Of a DNA stretch of 64,000 nt, positions 59,194 through 64,000 are shown piece after piece. A program made the translations under genes and the position numbers. The stretch comes from Pseudomonas sp. 2FG (GTDB taxonomy: Bacteria; Pseudomonadota; Gammaproteobacteria; Pseudomonadales; Pseudomonadaceae), in the NCBI RefSeq assembly GCF_005502935.1, contig NZ_SCMP01000019.1, positions 1 to 64,000 on the forward strand, read 5' to 3'. The notes beneath the pieces were generated by a model. The model ran no database searches. It was given only the letters and a program-made list of their open reading frames with translations, and was not told where the DNA came from. Position 1 is the first letter of the stretch, and every line of letters begins with the position of its first letter.

Positions 59194-59345
59194 GCGGGGA
59201 GTCCTGCGACTAAGGGTGGATTGGGTTGAGGCTGCACAGGATATCTCGAAATCAACCGCAGGGTTCTTGCCGGGTACTTTCGCGGGACTGTTTTGCCGCC
59301 GTCCGGCATCACCTGCAGAAACGTCATCACCGTCTCGGATGCGCG

Positions 59346-59996
59346 TCACCCGGCCTTGCGCAACGTAAGGTTCAGCCGCTGGGCACCCACTAAGGAATGG
59401 AAACCCTCTTTGAGTGGCAACACCCCGTGATAGCTCAGCCTGGCTGGCCCACCCCAAACGACCACATCGCCGTGCATAAGCCCAATACGCCGGGCTGGCA
59501 CCGAACGGCTGGAGCCACCGAACAGAAAGACCACCGGCAGGCCGAGGGACACCGAGACAATCGGCTCGCGAAAGTCGCGCTCGTTCCTGTCCTGATGCAA
59601 CGACAGTCTTGAGCCCGGTTCGTAGCAATTGATCAAACAGGCATCTGGCACGAACCGGCTAAACCCCGCCCGCTCTGCCGCGCTCGTGGCCAGCTGCAGA
59701 AACGCCTCAGGCAGCGGCGGCCAGGGCTGGCCGCTGAGCGGATCGATCGGCCCGTAGCGATAACCGGCTGTGTCGCTGATCCAGCCAAGGGCGCCGCAGT
59801 TGCTCATGCCGACCGACATGCGAAAACCTCCCGGGGTGATCATATTCCGGAACGGCGCCTGCGCGATCACCTCGGCCAGGGCACTGAGCAGCTCGCGCTC
59901 GTGCGCGACGGCAAAACCGCGCAGGAGCATGGCGCCAGGGGCCAGCTGCTCCTGCGACTCGAGAGTGGTTGCGCCGTCGAACAAATCCATGGTCAT
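59346..59996 (-). CDS. alkB: DNA oxidative demethylase AlkB
   Basis: AlkB is a 2-oxoglutarate/Fe(II) dioxygenase that removes 1-methyladenine and 3-methylcytosine lesions. The 216-aa protein equals E. coli AlkB in length and shares APFRNMITPGGFRMSVGMSN, LGWISDTAGYRYGPIDPLSG, the HxD motif LSLHQDRNE, the distal His in LSYHGVLPL, and the 2OG-binding Arg in NLTLRKAG. It is the last gene of ada-(2OG oxygenase)-alkB, 10 bp after its neighbour, so it should be induced by Ada. Confidence 0.96.
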   Translation of the reverse strand: MTMDLFDGATTLESQEQLAPGAMLLRGFAVAHERELLSALAEVIAQAPFRNMITPGGFRMSVGMSNCGALGWISDTAGYRYGPIDPLSGQPWPPLPEAFLQLATSAAERAGFSRFVPDACLINCYEPGSRLSLHQDRNERDFREPIVSVSLGLPVVFLFGGSSRSVPARRIGLMHGDVVVWGGPARLSYHGVLPLKEGFHSLVGAQRLNLTLRKAG

Positions 59997-60006
59997 GGGC
60001 TGGTGC

Positions 60007-60756
60007 TCAGAGGGCGTCGTGGAAAATCACGCCGAGGGTATGCCGCTGCCCCGAGCGCAAACGGCTGACGCCATGGCGCAGGTTCACCCGGTAGGTGCCA
60101 CGAGTACCCTGCACCGGGCGTTGGTGAACGGCGAAGATCACCGCATCGCCCTGTTTCAGCGGCAGCACTTCCGGGCGCGACTGCATACGCGGGCGCTGCT
60201 CGGTCAGCACGAACTCGCCGCCGGTAAAGTCGCGGCCGGGCTCCGAAAGCAGAATCGCCACTTGCAGGGGGAATACCTGCTCGCCGTAGAGATCCTGATG
60301 CAGGCAGTTGTAGTCGTCGACGCCGTATTGCAGGAGCAGCGGAGTCGGCCGCAACTGGCCCGCGGCATGGCAGCGGGCGATGAACTCGGCATGCTGCGCG
60401 GGGTAGCTGACGGCGATACCCAGCGCCTGATTCCAGCGGTTGGCGATGGGCGCCAGGTGGGGATAGAGCGTGGTCCGCAGCCCGGCGATCATCTCCGGCA
60501 ACGGATAGCTGAAATACTGGTACTCACCGCGCCCGAAACCATGCCGCGCCATCACCACCCGGCTGCGGAAGCGATGCTCCTGCGGGTAAAGCTCCGCCAG
60601 CGCGGCGCACTCGTCCGGGCTCAGCAGGCACTCAAGCAGAGCATGGCCTTGCGCATCCAGATCCGCGCAGATGCGCTGCCAATCCAGGGCCTCGATGCGC
60701 TCGGCCAGGCTAGCTGCGCCGCCCAGAGCCGCCGTCGTGTTGGCTGGCGCGTTCAT
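60007..60756 (-). CDS. 2OG-Fe(II) oxygenase in the ada-alkB operon
   Basis: The 249-aa protein is of the COG3826-type 2-oxoglutarate/Fe(II) oxygenase family. It shows LLLQYGVDDYNCLHQDLYGE (HxD iron ligands), PLQVAILLSEPGRDFTGGEF, VHQRPVQGTRGTYRVNLRHG (distal His and 2OG Arg), and GQRHTLGVIFHDAL. Its ATG overlaps the ada TGA as ATGA. Unlike AlkB its substrate is unknown; co-operonic placement suggests a role in alkylation damage repair. Confidence 0.88.
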   Translation of the reverse strand: MNAPANTTAALGGAASLAERIEALDWQRICADLDAQGHALLECLLSPDECAALAELYPQEHRFRSRVVMARHGFGRGEYQYFSYPLPEMIAGLRTTLYPHLAPIANRWNQALGIAVSYPAQHAEFIARCHAAGQLRPTPLLLQYGVDDYNCLHQDLYGEQVFPLQVAILLSEPGRDFTGGEFVLTEQRPRMQSRPEVLPLKQGDAVIFAVHQRPVQGTRGTYRVNLRHGVSRLRSGQRHTLGVIFHDAL

Positions 60757-61832
60757 GCCTGCGCCTCCAGATCGAGCAAGGCCCGCTTGCGTTCGACCCC
60801 CCAACGGTAGCCCGACAAGCCGCCGTCGTTACGTACGACCCGGTGACAGGGAATCGCCACGGCCAGGGCATTGGCCGCGCAGGCCCCCGCTACTGCGCGC
60901 ACGGCACGCGGCGAACCGATGCGCTGGGCGATCTCGCTATAGCTCGCCGTCGAGCCTGGCGGAATGTCCCGCAAGGCCTGCCAGACCCGCTGTTGGAATG
61001 CCGTGCCGCGGACATCCAGCGGCAGCTCCAGACCGATTGCCGGTGCTTCGACGAAACCGACGACCTTGGCCACCAGCTGTTCGAAATCGCTGTCGCCACC
61101 AAGCAAATTGGCCAGAGGGAAGCGATCCTGAAGATCACGGGCCAGCAGATCGGGATCATCGCCCAGCAAAATCGCACAGACTCCGCGTTCGCTCTGCGCG
61201 ACCAGAATCGAACCCAGCGAGCACTCGCCTACGGCGAAACGTATCTGCGTGCTTGCGCCACCCGCGCGGTATCTCGACGGGGTCATACCCAGCAGCTGAT
61301 TCGAGGTTGCGTAGAAGCGCCCGTTGGAGTTGAAGCCCGCGTCGTAGATCGCCTCCGTCACCGATTCGCTGCGCCCGAGTTGGTCACGCACGCGTTGCCC
61401 CCGCTGAGCGTCGGCGTAGCCTTTTGGCGTCAACCCGGTGATAGCCTTGAACACCCGATGGAAGTGATAGGTGCTCATCCCCACCTGCTTGGCCAGCGCC
61501 GCCAGGCTGGGCGCTTGTTCGGCGTTGTCGATCAGCCGACAGGCTTGCGTGACTTTTGCCGCGTGCTGCTCCGCCAGTGACGGCTGATCGGGCTTGCAGC
61601 GCAGGCAGGGCCGGAAGCCGGCCTTTTCGGCGTCTGCGCGAGTCGCATGGAACTGCACGTTTTCGGGGTTCGCCGGGCGCGCCGCGCAGGAAGGTCGGCA
61701 ATACACCCCCGTGCTTTTTACCGAGTAGAAGAATTGCCCGTCGGCTTCGGAGCTGCGAGCGAGCACCACGGTCCAACGCGGGTCACTGACCGTTACGGCG
61801 GCGAGCTGGGCTTTCTTGATTGAAGTGTTCAT
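60753..61832 (-). CDS. ada: Bifunctional Ada methyltransferase/activator
   Basis: Ada repairs methylphosphotriesters and O6-methylguanine and then activates the adaptive response. The 359-aa protein has the N-terminal zinc domain (GVYCRPSCAARPANPENVQF, FRPCLRCKPD; the first Cys is the methyl acceptor), an AraC-type HTH (about 90-185, VGMSTYHFHRVFKAITGLTP), and the C-terminal MGMT domain with the catalytic IPCHRVVR. The ATG has AAGGAG 6 nt upstream; an earlier in-frame start is rejected. It heads ada-2OG oxygenase-alkB. Confidence 0.96.
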   Translation of the reverse strand: MNTSIKKAQLAAVTVSDPRWTVVLARSSEADGQFFYSVKSTGVYCRPSCAARPANPENVQFHATRADAEKAGFRPCLRCKPDQPSLAEQHAAKVTQACRLIDNAEQAPSLAALAKQVGMSTYHFHRVFKAITGLTPKGYADAQRGQRVRDQLGRSESVTEAIYDAGFNSNGRFYATSNQLLGMTPSRYRAGGASTQIRFAVGECSLGSILVAQSERGVCAILLGDDPDLLARDLQDRFPLANLLGGDSDFEQLVAKVVGFVEAPAIGLELPLDVRGTAFQQRVWQALRDIPPGSTASYSEIAQRIGSPRAVRAVAGACAANALAVAIPCHRVVRNDGGLSGYRWGVERKRALLDLEAQA

Positions 61833-62163
61833 AGCGGCTCCTTCAAAGATCCACATTGCCCCTTCAAGGTATCGACGCCATCCCGGCCTGACACTCCGGG
61901 CCTTGCTTTCAAATCCGGCCAGATCGCTAGCCCTTCAAGAGTCAGAGCTGCGAAGGCAAGATTCGGTGCCCTCAGGTTAATGAGCGACTGTAGCCTGCAA
62001 CTCGGAAGGCACTGGTGAATTTTACCTCAGTGCCAGCCACGACCTTGGCGAAACCTATTTGGCTCACACCGCCCAAGCAGACTGCACCCTTGAGCGCGTT
62101 TGACAAGCCACGGCGGCCGTCTAAATTTACCTAAAGGTTAATTAACCAGTTGGTATCTTGCGC
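61833..62163. promoter_or_regulatory. Divergent ada/arsR regulatory region with ArsR-type operator
   Basis: Near the arsR end lies GGTTAATTAACC (62136-62147), a perfect 12-bp palindrome overlapping TTAACC-AG-TTGGTA (62142-62155), similar to the TTAACC...GGTTAA operators of ArsR/SRPBCC operons. The palindrome ends 16 bp before the arsR ATG. I found no clear Ada box or other gene in the remaining sequence. Confidence 0.55.
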
Positions 62164-62562
62164 ATGTCCTCCGATCAACTCAGCGCCACCTTCGCGGCAC
62201 TCGCCGACCCCACTCGCCGCGCCATCCTGGCACGCCTAGCCGTGGGCGAGACAACGGTCACCGAGCTCGCCGAGCCCTTCGAGATGACCCTCCCTGCCGT
62301 GACCAAACACCTCAAGGTGCTGGAGCGCGCCGGTCTGATCTCGCGCGGCCGCGAGGCGCAGTGGCGGCCCTGCCGGCTAGAGGCCAAGCCGCTGGAGGGC
62401 GTGGCCGACTGGGTGGGGCAGTACCGCCAGTTCTGGGAAGCACGCCTCGACCGTCTGGAAGACTACCTGCGCGAACTGCAGGCACAGGCCACCATGGGGG
62501 AAACACCAGAGACACCCACGCAACTCAGCAAGGAGTACAACGATGAGCGCAAAAAAACCTAG
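62164..62562 (+). CDS. ArsR family transcriptional regulator
   Basis: The 132-aa winged-helix repressor shows LSATFAALADPTRRAILARL, VTELAEPFEMTLPAVTKHLK and VLERAGLISRGREAQWRPCR, with a C-terminal WEARLDRLEDYLREL helix. It lacks the metal-binding Cys pairs of true ArsR/SmtB sensors, as is usual for members paired with SRPBCC proteins. An ATG start is used; no Shine-Dalgarno is evident, and a TTG lies two codons upstream. It overlaps the next gene by 20 bp. Confidence 0.9.
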   Translation: MSSDQLSATFAALADPTRRAILARLAVGETTVTELAEPFEMTLPAVTKHLKVLERAGLISRGREAQWRPCRLEAKPLEGVADWVGQYRQFWEARLDRLEDYLRELQAQATMGETPETPTQLSKEYNDERKKT

Positions 62563-63040
62563 TTTGTCAGCCATGCACGAACGCTCCACCCATCACGCCA
62601 CCTTCGTCATCGAGCGCGGCTACGACGCCTCGCCCGCGCGGGTATTCGCCGCCTGGGCGGAACCTGCGGCCAAGGCTCGCTGGTTCGTGGGGCCCGACGA
62701 CTGGGAGGCCTCCGATCACGAGCTAGACTTCCGGGTCGGCGGGAGAGAAAGCGTCAGCGGCTGCGCAGCGGGCGGCCCGGTCCATGAGTACGACGCCTGT
62801 TATCAGGACATAGTCCCGGACCAGCGCATCATCTACAGCTATGACATGCACCTGAACGAGACGCGGATATCGGTCTCGCTGGCGACGGTGGAGTTCACAC
62901 CTGCGGGCAGTGGCACGCGACTGATCCTCACCGAGCAGGCCGTCTTTCTCGACGGCATCGATAACGCCGCCGCTCGCGAGCGCGGCACGCGCGATCTGCT
63001 GGACAACCTGGGAGCGGAGCTCAAGCGCACAAGCGCCTGA
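62543..63040 (+). CDS. SRPBCC (AHSA1-like) family protein
   Basis: The 165-aa START/Bet v 1-fold protein shows HATFVIERGYDASPARVFAA, WAEPAAKARWFVGPDDW, DFRVGGRESVSG, SLATVEFTPAGSGTRLILTE and the C-terminal helix DLLDNLGAEL. AHSA1-like bacterial members are commonly encoded with an ArsR gene; the ligand is unknown. AAGGAG precedes the ATG inside the arsR 3' end, so the two are coupled. Confidence 0.9.
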   Translation: MSAKKPSLSAMHERSTHHATFVIERGYDASPARVFAAWAEPAAKARWFVGPDDWEASDHELDFRVGGRESVSGCAAGGPVHEYDACYQDIVPDQRIIYSYDMHLNETRISVSLATVEFTPAGSGTRLILTEQAVFLDGIDNAAARERGTRDLLDNLGAELKRTSA

Positions 63041-63075
63041 ACCAAGCAATCATCTGAACAAAGAGGGAGATCATC

Positions 63076-63291
63076 ATGGAAGCCAACCAGATCGTCTCAC
63101 GCGAAGCATGGCTGGCCGCCCTCAAGGCGCTCCCGCTCAAGGAAAAACAACTCATCCATGCGCGCGATGCACTGAACGCTGAACGGCGCCGGCTGTCGGT
63201 GGTGCGGATCGGCAAGCCCTACAGCTTTGAGGGCACGGACGGCCAGGCGAGTGATCCGTCAAACACCACCGTGAAAATCGAACGGAGATGA
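63076..63291 (+). pseudogene. Truncated DUF899 (thioredoxin-like) protein
   Basis: The 71-codon frame opens MEANQIVSREAWLAALKALP and continues KEKQLIHARDALNAERRRLS, VVRIGKPYSFEGTDGQAS, which is the standard N terminus of DUF899 proteins (normally over 200 aa). It then switches to an unrelated 12-residue tail and stops. The thioredoxin-like core is missing, apparently by deletion. GGGAG precedes the ATG. It lies 35 bp after the SRPBCC gene. Confidence 0.75.
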
Positions 63292-63295
63292 GGCG

Positions 63296-63781
63296 ATGAA
63301 AACCGAAGCACAGCGGGAGCACCAGTGGCTACAGAAGCTCGTCGGCGAGTGGACGTGCGAAGCCGAATGCAGCATGGAGCCGGGCCAGCCACCAGCGAAG
63401 TGGATGGGTTCCGAGAGTGTGCGGTCGCTGGGCGGGCTCTGGATTTTGGGCCAGGGACAAAGCGATATACCCGGTGGCGAAGGCCCCGCGACGAGCATGT
63501 TGACGCTCGGCTATGACCCGCAGAAGCAGCGCTATGTGGGCACCTGGATCGGTTCCATGATGTCCTATCTCTGGGTCTACGACGGCGAGTTGGATACCGC
63601 TGGCAGGGTGCTGAGGCTCAACACCGAAGGCCCCGATATATCCGCCGAGGGGACGATGGCGAAGTACCAGGACGTGATCGAGTTCAAGAGTGACGATCAC
63701 CGGGTGCTGACCTCGCACATGCTGGGCGATGACGGGACGTGGCACCAGTTCGCAACGGTGAATTATCAGCGCAAGCAATAG
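63296..63781 (+). CDS. DUF1579 domain-containing protein
   Basis: The 161-aa protein opens REHQWLQKLVGEWTCEAECS and carries SVRSLGGLWILGQGQSDIPG, MLTLGYDPQKQRYVGTWIGS and MSYLWVYDGEL, typical of DUF1579, a lipocalin-like beta-barrel family of unknown function. The start is 4 bp after the DUF899 remnant, so it shares the arsR transcript. GGAGATGAGG precedes the ATG. Confidence 0.88.
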   Translation: MKTEAQREHQWLQKLVGEWTCEAECSMEPGQPPAKWMGSESVRSLGGLWILGQGQSDIPGGEGPATSMLTLGYDPQKQRYVGTWIGSMMSYLWVYDGELDTAGRVLRLNTEGPDISAEGTMAKYQDVIEFKSDDHRVLTSHMLGDDGTWHQFATVNYQRKQ

Positions 63782-64000
63782 TGCAGGCAGGGCATAGGGT
63801 GGGCAAAGCGCAGCGGATGGTCATGCTGGCTTCGATCAAGCAGGCAGTTTCCTGCCTGTGGCCGCTTACACAAAACTTCGGACACCCTCAATCAACCCTT
63901 CCCGCCCTCATCGCAGCTATCTCGTCGACGTCAACAAGGGCGCCCTGACGCCCGGCCCTCGAGTGCTTTTTTGCGCGCAAAGACAAACCCCCCACCCGCT
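63782..64000. other. Right-end spacer
   Basis: No gene recognised. It contains a partial REP-like stretch near 63795-63815 and a stem CAGGCAG/CTGCCTG (63841-63858) that could end the arsR operon transcript, although there is no T-run. Confidence 0.45.

Overview
The window is chromosomal DNA of a Pseudomonas-type gammaproteobacterium. The evidence is the gene order (pnp-rpsO-truB-rbfA-infB-nusA-rimP; secG-tpiA-glmM-folP-ftsH-rlmE; carAB-dapB-dnaJ-dnaK-grpE with recN; fur-omlA), the high-GC codon use and the tmRNA tag ANDDNYALAA. The species cannot be fixed from sequence alone.

Region 1 (1-32.1 kb) is conserved housekeeping DNA, mostly on the minus strand: RNA decay, ribosome assembly and translation (pnp to rimP), tRNA-fMet and tRNA-Leu, secretion and cell-envelope precursors (secG, tpiA, glmM), folate (folP), membrane proteolysis (ftsH), rRNA methylation (rlmE), transcript cleavage (greA), carbamoyl phosphate (carAB), lysine (dapB), the heat-shock chaperones (grpE-dnaK-dnaJ behind a clear sigma-32 promoter), recN behind a LexA box, fur/bamE, rnfH-ratA, an NSS transporter and smpB. 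Two points stand out: the tRNA-fMet copy upstream of rimP-nusA-infB has lost its T-loop and U33, and the rimP leader carries its own promoter followed by an intrinsic terminator.

Region 2 (32.1-44.0 kb) is a lactate-utilisation locus (lldR regulator, lldP permease, LldEFG L-lactate oxidation, Fe-S/FAD D-lactate dehydrogenase), then a small exported protein and an orphan hybrid histidine kinase.

Region 3 (44.2-53.7 kb) is accessory DNA at the 3' end of ssrA. It looks like two tandem, decayed islands. A 17-bp copy of the tmRNA 3' end recurs about 3 kb downstream, and each att copy is followed by a truncated tyrosine integrase. Remnant 1 holds a small frameshifted membrane protein, a helicase fragment and an intact PrlF-YhaV toxin-antitoxin pair. 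Remnant 2 holds an AlbA_2/ATPase-domain gene and hsdR. A segment of about 650 bp spanning the boundary of these two genes is inverted between short imperfect inverted repeats; flipping it back restores both reading frames exactly. No hsdM or hsdS is present.

Region 4 (53.7-64 kb) is variable chromosomal DNA: a sterol-desaturase-family hydroxylase, a divergent lysR/SDR pair flanked by a short direct repeat, a DksA/TraR zinc-finger protein, oxaloacetate decarboxylase, an unknown protein, an alkylation-repair cluster (ada-2OG oxygenase-alkB), and an ArsR-SRPBCC operon with a truncated DUF899 gene and a DUF1579 gene.
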